NCBI GenBank assembly: GCA_039908345.1
Contig: JAMOBD010000001.1
Location: 193,712 to 249,972 of the forward strand
Source: Magnetospirillum sp. WYHS-4
Lineage (GTDB): Bacteria > Pseudomonadota > Alphaproteobacteria > Rhodospirillales > GLO-3
DNA length: 56,261 nucleotides
Reading direction: 5' to 3'
The notes below the pieces were generated by a model. That model made no database searches and was not told the DNA's origin. It saw nothing but the letters and a program-made list of their open reading frames with translations. Numbering within the stretch: position 1 is the stretch's first letter; each line of letters opens with the position of its first letter. A program made the translations under genes and the position numbers. This document shows positions 1-7,922 of the stretch, piece by piece.

Positions 1-482
1 GCCGCCGCCGCCGCCAGGCCCAGGCGATCCCTGCGGCGACTTCCGCTCCCGACCCGGAGACCGCGACTTCGTCGTGCACGGAACGACCCCGGATTCTCGT
101 GATACCGCCGCCACCGCCCGTATCCAAGCTGCCGCCGGACCTGACAGTCGGCAGCACGGCCGGAGTGGACAAGCGTACCGCGGAACGGTTCCGCAAGGGC
201 GAAATGTCCTTGGACGGCGCGATCGATCTCCATCGCCATACCCAGGACGAGGCCCACCGTGCCCTGGACATCTTTCTTCTAAGCTCCCAGACGGCAGGGC
301 GGCGCTGTGTCCTGGTCATCACGGGCAAGGGGCGAACGACGGGAGGCAGCGTCCTTCGGGCCATGGTCCCGCGCTGGCTGAACGAGGCGCCCTTGCGCAC
401 CCGAATTCTGGCCGTGGCTCCGGCCCAGCCCCGCCACGGCGGCAGTGGCGCCTTCTATGTCTTGTTGAAGAGAAAACGCTAA
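1..482 (+). CDS. Smr-domain protein, 5' end outside window
   Basis: C-terminal 159 residues of a small MutS-related (Smr) domain protein. The frame is open to the left edge, so the true start is outside; a GTG at 99 is internal. The Smr hallmarks are visible: a DLH motif followed by TQDEAH in the segment IDLHRHTQDEAH, then VLVITGKG and a conserved VPRWLNE segment near the end. Stand-alone Smr proteins are thought to be nucleases acting on branched or stalled nucleic acids; here the substrate is unknown. The Pro-rich stretch before the domain is typical of alphaproteobacterial members. The stop codon lies in the tetramer CTAA shared with the convergent lipoprotein gene. Confidence 0.85.
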   Translation, partial: RRRRQAQAIPAATSAPDPETATSSCTERPRILVIPPPPPVSKLPPDLTVGSTAGVDKRTAERFRKGEMSLDGAIDLHRHTQDEAHRALDIFLLSSQTAGRRCVLVITGKGRTTGGSVLRAMVPRWLNEAPLRTRILAVAPAQPRHGGSGAFYVLLKRKR

Positions 483-943
483 CCCTTTGATGTCTTGGAT
501 TTCTGGCGGGCAGTCGAAATCTCGGCCACGCAGGTTGGCCAGTCTACGATCTCAGGACTGCGCACCCGGACGTCCACATGGGTAACCCGCAGAATGCCGT
601 CCTTCTGCGGATAGAGAAAGAGATCCAGCGCGCAGCGCTTGCCGTTGTATTGCCAGAGTCGCGCGGCCCGATCCTTGCGGGTGAAATCGGGCGTCCCGAT
701 CGCCTCGGTCACCTCGCCCTGGGTCATGCCTTTGAAATGATCCGGGCTTGCCACGGAAGATCTGGCGGGCGGGACGTCGGCGGCCGGGGGCAGGGCCGCC
801 TGATTCTCGTCCGGCGGAGTGGTGGCCGGTGCCGCCTGTTCTTCCTGGGGACGCGCCGGAGGGTCGTCCTCGGTCGCGACGATTCCGGAACAAGCCCCGA
901 GAATCAAGACCGCCGCCGCCAGCATTCCGAAACGACGCGGCAT
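479..943 (-). CDS. Putative lipoprotein, SmpA/OmlA-like
   Basis: A 154-residue exported lipoprotein. The N-terminus has a short basic start, a hydrophobic stretch and a lipobox LGAC, so the mature protein begins at about Cys18. A Pro/Ala-rich linker (roughly residues 25-65) is followed by a small globular part with FKGMTQGEVTEAIGTPDF, the helix-then-Gly-Pro pattern seen in SmpA/OmlA-type domains (BamE-like fold). Function is not established; an envelope structural role is likely. It precedes the end of the Smr gene on the opposite strand and shares four bases with it. The bactofilin gene lies 18 bases upstream on the same strand, so the two may be co-transcribed. Confidence 0.7.
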   Translation of the reverse strand: MPRRFGMLAAAVLILGACSGIVATEDDPPARPQEEQAAPATTPPDENQAALPPAADVPPARSSVASPDHFKGMTQGEVTEAIGTPDFTRKDRAARLWQYNGKRCALDLFLYPQKDGILRVTHVDVRVRSPEIVDWPTCVAEISTARQKSKTSKG

Positions 944-961
944 GCGGTATTCTCCCCCGAG

Positions 962-1555
962 TCAGAAGGTGGAAGGCGTACCCTGCGGCACCGGGGGCTC
1001 GTCCGCGCCTTCGACGTCGGCCAGCGCCTGCATGTCGCCGGAAATCCTGCCCCCGGACTCGATAATGATCCGGCCATAGCGAATGGACCCGGTCACCAAC
1101 CCCCCGGCCCGCACGACCAAGCGGTCATGGGCGATCAGGTCGCCTTCGTAACGCCCGCTGATGTCCGCTTCGTTGACCACGGCCCGACCTTTGAAGTAGC
1201 CGGAGGACGCCACCTCGATGGCACGGGCGTCCGACAGCGTCGCCTCGACCCGGCCCTCGACCACCAGCTTGTCGCAGCAGGTGATCTCGCCCGACAGGCA
1301 GATCTCGCGGCCGACGGTCAGGCGCTTGCTGTCGGCGTCGCCCAAGCGTGGCCGATCCAGGCGCCGGGGCGCCGAAAGACTGGGCAACTCGACGGCGCGA
1401 CGCGGCGCTTCGGTGGGCGTGAAGGTCGTCTTGGACGGCAGCTTGGGCGGCGTATGGGAGCCGCGCTTGGAAAAAGGCTTCAGGGGCGGCGCGGACATGT
1501 CGCCTTCGCCGTCCTTCGGTCCCGGGGACCCCGCGTCATCCTTCTTGCGGAACAT
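962..1555 (-). CDS. Bactofilin (polymer-forming cytoskeletal protein)
   Basis: 197 residues with the bactofilin layout: a disordered, charged N-terminal tail of about 80 residues, then a right-handed beta-helix made of short repeats with regular Gly and hydrophobic positions (residues about 85-185, for example SGEITCCDKLVVEGRVEA and VVRAGGLVTGSIRYG), then a short acidic tail. Bactofilins self-assemble into membrane-associated filaments without nucleotide and position cell-wall enzymes or other partners. The EI24-type membrane protein gene lies 7 bases upstream on the same strand and the lipoprotein follows, so this may be a small envelope operon. No key feature is missing. Confidence 0.88.
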   Translation of the reverse strand: MFRKKDDAGSPGPKDGEGDMSAPPLKPFSKRGSHTPPKLPSKTTFTPTEAPRRAVELPSLSAPRRLDRPRLGDADSKRLTVGREICLSGEITCCDKLVVEGRVEATLSDARAIEVASSGYFKGRAVVNEADISGRYEGDLIAHDRLVVRAGGLVTGSIRYGRIIIESGGRISGDMQALADVEGADEPPVPQGTPSTF

Positions 1556-1562
1556 GGAAACC

Positions 1563-2252
1563 TCATCCCTTTGCCAGCGTGGGTTCGGACGCGCGTGCGC
1601 GGCGCCAGGTCTCGAACAGATGCACCATCGCCGCCGCGCCGATCACGGGGGCCACGAGATTGACCACCGGAATCGCCATCATCAGGGCCAAAAGGCTCCC
1701 GGCGGCCGTAACCGACCAGGAACGGGACTTGCGCAGGGCCCTGGCTTCCTCGCGCGGCAACCGCCGGAGCGCCACCAGTTCGAAGTACTCCCGCCCGAGA
1801 AGATAGCCGTTCGCCGCCACGAACACAAAAGGAAACACCGGCCCGAGCAACAGGAAGGGCAACAGCATCAGGTTCACGACGACCTTGACCAGAAGGAAAA
1901 TCCCCGCCGCAGCCAGTTCCTCCCCCAGGGTCAGACCGGATGCCGTCGGCAGATCGGGGTAATGCCGCCGTTCCACCGCCGTAACGAGCGCGTCGAGAGC
2001 CACCGCGATCACCCCGCTGACCACGGCGGGAAACAATAGCCAAGTCAAGACCAGGGTAGCCAGGCCTCCCAACAGGTCGACGGCCGTCTCGATCCATCCG
2101 GCGTCGAAGACGGCGGTGTGGGCCAACAGATAGCCCACGGCGGTCCATAATCCCCCCAGGGCGAGGGTGGCTAACCCCAGGGCGAGCCAAACCACCTGGC
2201 GGGTGGCCGGATCGGTTAATTGATGCACTCCCTTAACGAAAGCAGATATCAT
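1563..2252 (-). CDS. EI24/CysZ-type integral membrane protein
   Basis: A 229-residue membrane protein with several hydrophobic segments (around residues 20-45, 65-95, 125-160 and 185-215) and the family pattern FVKGVHQL near the start and YLLGREYFELVALRR in the middle. This matches the EI24 family, which includes the sulfate permease CysZ. Many alphaproteobacterial members are of unknown substrate and have no cys genes nearby, as here, so sulfate transport is not claimed. The start ATG at 2252 begins the family N-terminus. It is divergent from the adenosine kinase gene and lies just upstream of the bactofilin gene. Confidence 0.75.
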   Translation of the reverse strand: MISAFVKGVHQLTDPATRQVVWLALGLATLALGGLWTAVGYLLAHTAVFDAGWIETAVDLLGGLATLVLTWLLFPAVVSGVIAVALDALVTAVERRHYPDLPTASGLTLGEELAAAGIFLLVKVVVNLMLLPFLLLGPVFPFVFVAANGYLLGREYFELVALRRLPREEARALRKSRSWSVTAAGSLLALMMAIPVVNLVAPVIGAAAMVHLFETWRRARASEPTLAKG

Positions 2253-2382
2253 GTTGAATCCGGAATCGTTTTGCCAGACGTCTCCGTCGGTGTACCCCGT
2301 CCCGCCCCCGTCGGCAAGCCGAACCTTGCGGGGCTGCTTCGGCCCGTTATACTGCCGCCTTCATCAATACCGGGAGGATACG

Positions 2383-3381
2383 ATGGTCGAGGTTCGTTAC
2401 GGGGTACTGGGGATCGGCAATGCCATCGTCGACGTGGTGGCCCATGCCGACGACGGCTTCCTGGCGGGCCACGGCTTGGCCAAGGGGACCATGGCCCTGA
2501 TCGACGAAGCCATGGCCGGCCGGCTCTACGACCAGATCGGGCCCGCCATCGAATGCTCCGGCGGCTCCGCCGCCAACACCATCGCCGGCCTGGCGTCCCT
2601 GGGCGGGGCGGGGGCATTCATCGGCAAGGTGGCGACCGACCAACTTGGCCAGGTCTTCACCCACGACATCCGGGCCCTGGGCGTCACCTTCCGCAGCGCC
2701 CCGCTGGCGGGCGGTCCCTCCACCGCCCGCTGCCTGGTCCTGGTTTCGCCCGATGCCCAGCGCACCATGCAGACCTACCTGGGGGCCTGCACGCAACTTT
2801 ATCCCGACGACATCGACCCCGACCTGGTGGCCGCCTCGCAGGTGACCTATCTGGAGGGCTACCTTTGGGACCCGCCGCACGCCAAGGACGCCTTCGTCAA
2901 GGCGGCCCGGATCGCCAAGGAGGCCGGTCGCAAGGTCGCCCTGTCGCTATCCGATCCGTTCTGCGTCGACCGCCATCGCGACGACTTCCTGACGCTTCTT
3001 GCCGACCATGTCGACGTGCTGTTCGCCAACGAGGCGGAAATCAAGCACCTCTACAAGGCCGAAAGCTTCGACGCGGCCTTGCAGCAGGTGCGGGGCCACT
3101 GCGAAATCGCCGCCCTGACACGGGGCGAAAAGGGTTCGGTGGTGGTGGCCGGCGAGGAACTTCATGTCGTCGACGCCGAGCCGGTGATACGGGTGGTCGA
3201 TACCACCGGGGCCGGGGATGCCTATGCGGCCGGCTTCCTGTTCGGCCTGACCGCGGGCAAGAATCTGGCGACCTGTGCCCGGCTGGGCGGCATCGCCGCG
3301 GCCGAAATCATTTCCCACCTGGGCGCCCGGCCCGAAACGCCGCTGCGCCCCTTGGCCGAAGCCCGGCTGGGGCCGCTGTGA
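2383..3381 (+). CDS. Adenosine kinase, PfkB family
   Basis: 332-residue PfkB-family sugar/nucleoside kinase. The substrate-side GGSAANTIAGLASLGG motif is near residue 50, and the catalytic anion-hole motif DTTGAGD sits at residues 273-279, with the last Asp as general base. The family context (VLGIGNAIVDVV start, YLEGYLWDP middle) fits the alphaproteobacterial group annotated as adenosine kinase; substrate is inferred, not shown. The ATG at 2383 is preferred over an in-frame upstream extension because GGGAGG lies 6 bases before it and the protein then begins at the family N-terminus. It precedes htpG by about 160 bases on the same strand. Confidence 0.82.
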   Translation: MVEVRYGVLGIGNAIVDVVAHADDGFLAGHGLAKGTMALIDEAMAGRLYDQIGPAIECSGGSAANTIAGLASLGGAGAFIGKVATDQLGQVFTHDIRALGVTFRSAPLAGGPSTARCLVLVSPDAQRTMQTYLGACTQLYPDDIDPDLVAASQVTYLEGYLWDPPHAKDAFVKAARIAKEAGRKVALSLSDPFCVDRHRDDFLTLLADHVDVLFANEAEIKHLYKAESFDAALQQVRGHCEIAALTRGEKGSVVVAGEELHVVDAEPVIRVVDTTGAGDAYAAGFLFGLTAGKNLATCARLGGIAAAEIISHLGARPETPLRPLAEARLGPL

Positions 3382-3543
3382 CGCTGCCGCCGTGACGACG
3401 GCATGGGCCAAGGCCCCGGCCGCGCTCGATACGTTGATTTTCTGCTGTTTCGGCGCTGCCTCCGCCGACCAGTACCGCCGGGCCCTTGCGGAATTCGGCC
3501 TTCCGGCCTAGATCACCCCCGACCGTCACCGGAGGGGATCGCC

Positions 3544-5412
3544 ATGTCGCAGGAAAAATTCACGTTCCAGGCCGAAGTCAGCCGTTTGCTGGATATCGTC
3601 GCCCACTCGCTTTACAGCCACAAGGAGATCTTCCTGCGCGAGCTGATCTCCAACGCTTCCGACGCCTGCGACAAGCTGCGCTACCTCTCGCTCACCCAGG
3701 CGGACCTGGGACCGGGCGAAGGCGGGTTTCGCATCGAACTGACGGCGGATGCCAAGAAGAAGACGCTCTCCATCGCCGACAACGGCATCGGCATGAACCG
3801 CGACGACCTGGTCGAGACCCTGGGCACCATCGCCCGGTCGGGAACCCAAGCCTTTCTCAACGGCTTGTCGGGGGATTCCCGCAAGGACGTGGACCTGATC
3901 GGCCGCTTCGGTGTCGGCTTCTATTCCTCCTTCATGGTCGCGGAACGGGTCGAGGTCGTGACTCGCAAGGCGGGCGAGGCGGCAGGCTGGCTTTGGGTGT
4001 CGGACGGTCTGGGCGAATTCACCATCGAGGAGGCCGTCCGCGATACCGCCGGCACCACGGTGACCCTGTTCCTGCGCAAGGACGACAAGGAATATCTGGA
4101 CCACAACCGCCTGAAACGGATCGTCAAGACCTACTCCGATCACATCGGTATCCCTATCCTGTTGAAGGGGGGCAAGGAAGGCGAAGACGAAACCTTGAAC
4201 ACCGCCTCCGCCCTCTGGACCCGGCCGGCCAAGGAAGTGACGGCGGAACAGTACAAGGAATTCTATCACCACGTGGCCCATGCCTTCGACGAACCCTGGA
4301 TGACCCTGCACGGCCGGGCGGAGGGCGTGCTTTCCTACACCCACCTGTTGTTCGTGCCGACCGCCAAGCCCTTCGACCTGTTCGATCCCGAGCGCAAGCC
4401 CAAGGTCAAGCTCTACGTCAACCGGGTCTTCATCACCGAGGACTGCGAGGGCCTGCTGCCGCCCTACCTGCGCTTCCTGCGCGGCATCGTGGATTCCGAG
4501 GATTTGTCCCTGAACATCAGCCGCGAGATGCTGCAGAAGGACCCCAAGCTGGCCAAGATCAAGGCCGGCTTGGTCAAGAAGGTGCTGGGCGAGTTGAAGA
4601 AAAAGGCCGAGGCGGCGCCCGAGGACTACGCGGCGTTCTGGGAGTCCTTCGGCCCAGTGCTCAAGGAAGGGCTCTACGAGGACTTCGAGAACCGCGACAA
4701 GCTGCTGCCGCTGGCCCGTTTCCGCCATACGGGCGCCGAGGGCGCCATCTCGCTCGAAACCTATGTGGAAGCGATGAAGGAAGGCCAGGAAGCCATCTTC
4801 TACATTACCGGTCAGGATGCCGACCAACTGGCGCGCAGCCCGCAACTGGAAGGCTTCCGCAAGAAGGGCGTGGATGTGCTGCTGCTGGCCGATCCGGTGG
4901 ACGAGTTCTGGATTCCTGCCATCGCCAATTTTCGCGACAAGCCCTTCCAGTCGGTGACCCGGGGTGGCGTCGACCTGGGCAAGGTCGCGGGGACGGAGCC
5001 GGCCACCGAGGAGAAGAAGGAGGAATCGGCCCCGGCCGAGAACCTGGCCGATCTGCTGGTCGCCCTCAAGGACGCGCTGGGAAGCGCGGTGAAGGACGTG
5101 CGCATCTCGGAACGCCTGACCGACAGCGCGGTCTGCCTGGTGGCGGCCGAAGACGGGCTCGACATGCACCTGGAACGCATCCTCAAGCAGCACAAGCGCC
5201 TGGACGACCTGAGCCCGCGCGTCCTGGAAATCAACCCGCGCCACGCCCTGATCCGCCGTCTGGCCATCCAGGCCAAGACCGCCGGCCCGGCCCTTGCCGA
5301 TGCCGCGCACCTGCTGCTCGATCAGGCCCGCATCCTGGAAGGGGAACCGGTACCCGATCCCCAGGCCTTCGCCCGGCGCCTGGCCGCGGCGATGGAAAAA
5401 GGCCTGGACTAA
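3544..5412 (+). CDS. htpG: Molecular chaperone HtpG (Hsp90)
   Basis: 622-residue cytosolic Hsp90. The GHKL ATP-binding motifs are all present: LISNASDACDKLRY, DNGIGM and the lid/loop GRFGVGFYSSFMVA. The middle domain has VNRVFITEDC and LNISREMLQ with the catalytic Arg, and a C-terminal dimerisation domain is present. Length is normal. The start at ATG 3544 follows GGAGGGG and gives the canonical MSQEKFTFQAEVSRLL; longer open frame upstream is not supported. The gene ends in the tetramer CTAA shared with the convergent metal-sensor gene, leaving no room for a separate terminator. Confidence 0.97.
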   Translation: MSQEKFTFQAEVSRLLDIVAHSLYSHKEIFLRELISNASDACDKLRYLSLTQADLGPGEGGFRIELTADAKKKTLSIADNGIGMNRDDLVETLGTIARSGTQAFLNGLSGDSRKDVDLIGRFGVGFYSSFMVAERVEVVTRKAGEAAGWLWVSDGLGEFTIEEAVRDTAGTTVTLFLRKDDKEYLDHNRLKRIVKTYSDHIGIPILLKGGKEGEDETLNTASALWTRPAKEVTAEQYKEFYHHVAHAFDEPWMTLHGRAEGVLSYTHLLFVPTAKPFDLFDPERKPKVKLYVNRVFITEDCEGLLPPYLRFLRGIVDSEDLSLNISREMLQKDPKLAKIKAGLVKKVLGELKKKAEAAPEDYAAFWESFGPVLKEGLYEDFENRDKLLPLARFRHTGAEGAISLETYVEAMKEGQEAIFYITGQDADQLARSPQLEGFRKKGVDVLLLADPVDEFWIPAIANFRDKPFQSVTRGGVDLGKVAGTEPATEEKKEESAPAENLADLLVALKDALGSAVKDVRISERLTDSAVCLVAAEDGLDMHLERILKQHKRLDDLSPRVLEINPRHALIRRLAIQAKTAGPALADAAHLLLDQARILEGEPVPDPQAFARRLAAAMEKGLD

Positions 5413-5876
5413 CGCTTGTGCGGCGGGGGCGGCGGGCCGCCCGGCATGGGGCCGGCGCCCAGCTTCTCACGGCCGGCCGGCGACATGGCGGCGGCGGCTT
5501 CCACCATGGCCTGGGCAATGGTCTCGTCCAGCAGGTCGCGTGCCGTCCGCACGCCGTCCAAGGCGGTCTTCAAGGTCTTGGCATCGAAATCCGGTCTGGC
5601 GATCGCCGATTTGATGGCGTCCCTGGCGTTGCGCATCGCTTCGTGTCCCCGGTCGAATTCCCGGGCCCGGGCCTTGAAGGAAGCGACCAGCCGCCGGCCG
5701 TCTTCCGCCGGCATGTCGTCGGCCATGCGTTCCGCCATGTGGATGAAATCGGGCGGACCCGGCGGCGGATGGCGGTAAGGGGCCTGGTCCAATCCGGTGG
5801 CATGCATGCCGACGATGGTGACCAGGGAAACGTTGGCCGCCAGCGACAGGGGCAGGATCCAGGTCTTGAGAGGCAT
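5409..5876 (-). CDS. Periplasmic metal sensor (CnrX/ZraP-type)
   Basis: 155 residues: one N-terminal hydrophobic anchor (residues 5-25), a short HPPPGPP segment, then an all-helical periplasmic region with FIHMAERMADDMPAEDGRRL and repeated basic/acidic helices, and a Pro-rich tail ending PPPPPHKR. This is the layout of the heavy-metal-resistance family (CnrX, NccX, ZraP), in which a helical hairpin binds metal and controls an anti-sigma factor. Third gene of a coupled ECF operon: its start ATG shares one base with the anti-sigma stop. Candidate metal ligands are the scattered His and Met residues; the metal is unknown. Function is inferred from family and context. Confidence 0.7.
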   Translation of the reverse strand: MPLKTWILPLSLAANVSLVTIVGMHATGLDQAPYRHPPPGPPDFIHMAERMADDMPAEDGRRLVASFKARAREFDRGHEAMRNARDAIKSAIARPDFDAKTLKTALDGVRTARDLLDETIAQAMVEAAAAMSPAGREKLGAGPMPGGPPPPPHKR

Positions 5877-6205
5877 CAGCGCATCTCCATCCCGAACGCC
5901 GGCGTCAGGAGGTGGGGTAGCAGTCCCGCCGGCTCGGCCGCTTCCAGCCAGCTTCCGGCCAGGACGCCGACCGCCAGTCCCGCCGCCATGGGGACGGCGA
6001 AGCGCAACGAGACCTCAAGGCAGGCGGGCGGGCAGAGCCGGGCCAGCCAACTTCCCTTCGATGTTCCGGCCATCTCGGGGGTCTCGACGCGGTTCAAGAC
6101 CGCCGCGATCAGGCGATCGGTCCGCTCGGCTTCGATTTCCACGGGCGGCAAGGCCTGCCGCAGCCATTTGGCGAAAGACTCATCACGTTCCCAGGAAGCG
6201 GTCAT
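5876..6205 (-). CDS. Membrane anti-sigma factor
   Basis: 109 residues. The N-terminal cytosolic part (about 60 residues, containing ESFAKWLRQALPP and ERTDRLIAAVLNRVE) would bind the sigma factor; one membrane segment follows at about residues 66-86 (FAVPMAAGLAVGVLAGSWL) and a short periplasmic tail remains. The start ATG at 6205 overlaps the sigma-factor stop as ATGA, and the stop overlaps the start of the periplasmic sensor, giving the order sigma, anti-sigma, sensor. The arrangement parallels the cnrYXH logic, though gene order differs. No clear ZAS zinc motif (HxxxCxxC) is present, so a non-ZAS anti-sigma is inferred. Confidence 0.65.
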   Translation of the reverse strand: MTASWERDESFAKWLRQALPPVEIEAERTDRLIAAVLNRVETPEMAGTSKGSWLARLCPPACLEVSLRFAVPMAAGLAVGVLAGSWLEAAEPAGLLPHLLTPAFGMEMR

Positions 6206-6777
6206 GGCAGGTCTCCGAAATTCTTCAATCCTCGACGCAGCAGATATCCTCTCAGTCCCCGGCGGGCCCGTACCAGCAGGGCCTCGAGAGCGGATACGGT
6301 AAGACCCAGGTGGTAAGCCGACTCGGGACCGTCGACCTCGGCGAAATAGTATAGCGCCAAGGCGGTCCGCTGTCGGGAGGGCAATTGGGCCATGGCTTCC
6401 AATAGCAGCCGGCGGCGCTGGCCGGCTGCCGCAGTATCCGCCCCATCCGGCGCCGGATCGGCGGGATCGCCAGCCTCGTCCAGGGGCGCCAGGGGCCTGC
6501 GGCGGCGGCGGTCGATGCAAAGGTTGACCACCACCCGGTAGAGCCAAGTGGAAAATCGCGCCTCGCCACCGCTTCGCCAGCCCGCGGCCACGGCCCAGAC
6601 CTTGAGAAACGCCTCCTGCACCACGTCGTCCGCATCCTGGGCGTTGCCGGAAATCCGCTGGGCCAGCGCCAGGGCCGGACGCGCATGCCTTTCCATCAGC
6701 CGCCGGAAGGCTCCCCGGTCGCCCGCCGCGATGGCGGTCAGCAACGCGTCGTCGTTTTCCTGGTCGTTCCGGTCCAA
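6202..6777 (-). CDS. ECF-family RNA polymerase sigma factor
   Basis: 191 residues. Region 2 is clear (LAQRISGNAQDADDVVQEAF followed by LKVWAVAAGW and FSTWLYRVVVNLCIDRRRRR), and region 4 follows an acidic linker (AMAQLPSRQRTALALYYFAE ... SALEALLVRARRGLR). No region 1.1 or 3 is present, so it is an extracytoplasmic-function sigma factor. It leads a three-gene operon with an anti-sigma factor and a periplasmic metal-sensor protein, and is divergent from the EF-hand gene, a plausible target. ECF factors of this kind normally activate their own promoter; no motif in the intergenic region could be assigned with confidence. Confidence 0.88.
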   Translation of the reverse strand: MDRNDQENDDALLTAIAAGDRGAFRRLMERHARPALALAQRISGNAQDADDVVQEAFLKVWAVAAGWRSGGEARFSTWLYRVVVNLCIDRRRRRPLAPLDEAGDPADPAPDGADTAAAGQRRRLLLEAMAQLPSRQRTALALYYFAEVDGPESAYHLGLTVSALEALLVRARRGLRGYLLRRGLKNFGDLP

Positions 6778-6963
6778 CCGGCCCCACCGCTTCCTGAATT
6801 ACCCTTCTCGGCCTTATCACGGACCGGCGGGGCAAATCCTTGCGAAAAATTAACCATGCCGACGAAAAAAATTTTCGCGAGGGCGCATGGATCGGTAATA
6901 CCCGCCCGTGAAACGGATATGCGAGGCCCCCCCGGCCCTCGCGCCCCGGACAAGGAGATCCCC
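6778..6963. promoter_or_regulatory. Divergent promoter region, ECF operon / EF-hand gene
   Basis: The 186 bases between the sigma operon and the EF-hand gene contain the only AT-rich patch nearby. GCGAAAA at 6842-6848 and TTTTCGC at 6872-6878 form an inverted repeat, and a tighter CGAAAA/TTTTCG pair lies around 6863-6877. These may be operator or promoter elements for the two divergent units. AAGGAGA at 6952-6958 is the ribosome-binding site of the EF-hand gene. The -35/-10 elements themselves are not identified. Confidence 0.4.
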
Positions 6964-7830
6964 ATGATGCAAGGAATTGGCGGTTACGGCGCCCCCGATG
7001 CGTCGCAGATCCGCAACCTGTTCAGCCGCATCGACACCGATGGCGACGGCAAGGTCACCCGCGACGAATTCGTCTCCGGCGCGCCCGACGCCGACTCCTC
7101 GGAAAAGGCGGGCCAGTTGTTCGATACCCTGGATCCCCAGGGTACGGGCGCGCTGACCGAGAACGACCTTCTTGGCGCCTTCCAGCAGATGCACAGCCAG
7201 ATGCAGGCGGCCCTGATCCAGCAGCAGGAAGACAAGGGACCGCCCGATCCGTCCCGGTTCTTCGACAGCCTGGATGACGATGGCGACGGCGACGTCAGCC
7301 GCGAGGAATTCGTCGCCGGCCGCCCCGAAGGAGTGAGCGAGGAGGACGCCAACGCCTTCTTCGACGAACTGGACGCCGAAGGAACCGGCAGCCTGACCAA
7401 GGAGCAGTTTACCGAAGCCATGAAGGATGCCGCGCCGCCTCCCATGGCCGGCGGTCCGCCTCCGGGCGGCGCCTCGGGCGGCAGGGACGACGAGGACAGC
7501 CAGGCCTCGGCCTTCTTCGACGACTTGGACACCAACCAGGACGGGGTCGTATCGCTGTCGGAATGGCTGGCCGGCCAGCCCCCGGAACTGGGCGAGGAGG
7601 AAGCCACCGCCATGTTCGAAGAGATGGATGGGGAAGGCTCCGGCGCCTTGACCAAGGAACAGTTCGTGGCCGGTATGGCCGCGGGACGATCCGACGGCGG
7701 GGCGGGCACCGAAGACGGAGCCCCCTCCCTCGACAACCGGTTGATCGCCATGTTGCTGGAAGCGGTCAAGAGCTACGAAAAGTCGGGCCTGGCCGGACTC
7801 GCCAATACGACCACTTCGGTCGCCGCCTGA
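6964..7830 (+). CDS. Multi-EF-hand calcium-binding protein
   Basis: 288 residues with six EF-hand-like loops in three pairs. Loops at residues 24-35 (DTDGDGKVTRDE), 104-115 (DDDGDGDVSREE) and 189-200 (DTNQDGVVSLSE) keep the full Ca ligand pattern. Their partners near 57, 137 and 222 (DPQGTGALTEND type) have Gly at positions 4 and 6, and Asp or Gln rather than Glu at position 12, so they are degenerate. No signal peptide or membrane segment is visible, so a cytosolic location is likely unless secretion is non-classical. A Gly/Pro linker separates the second and third pair. The start at 6964 is set by AAGGAGA at 6952. It faces the ECF operon; a calcium buffer or sensor role is inferred. Confidence 0.85.
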   Translation: MMQGIGGYGAPDASQIRNLFSRIDTDGDGKVTRDEFVSGAPDADSSEKAGQLFDTLDPQGTGALTENDLLGAFQQMHSQMQAALIQQQEDKGPPDPSRFFDSLDDDGDGDVSREEFVAGRPEGVSEEDANAFFDELDAEGTGSLTKEQFTEAMKDAAPPPMAGGPPPGGASGGRDDEDSQASAFFDDLDTNQDGVVSLSEWLAGQPPELGEEEATAMFEEMDGEGSGALTKEQFVAGMAAGRSDGGAGTEDGAPSLDNRLIAMLLEAVKSYEKSGLAGLANTTTSVAA

Positions 7831-7843
7831 CCCCGGCGTCCCC

Positions 7844-7874
7844 GGCGGTCGTCCGCCCTCATCGGACGGCCGCC
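7844..7874. terminator. Hairpin between convergent EF-hand gene and leuB
   Basis: GGCGGTCGTCCG at 7844-7855 pairs with CGGACGGCCGCC at 7863-7874 (one mismatch or wobble) around a 7-base loop. It lies midway between two convergent stops and could act as a two-way terminator, although no T-run follows on either strand. Confidence 0.5.
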
Positions 7875-7922
7875 GTCCAAGCCCCCCGGCCCCCACCCCT
7901 GCGGGTGACCGGAGGCGCTTCT

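Noticed and set aside
3486..6302. Open frame of 938 codons across htpG and beyond
   Set aside because: Runs out of frame through HtpG and antisense through the ECF genes; Arg/Gly/Pro-rich shadow with no family pattern.
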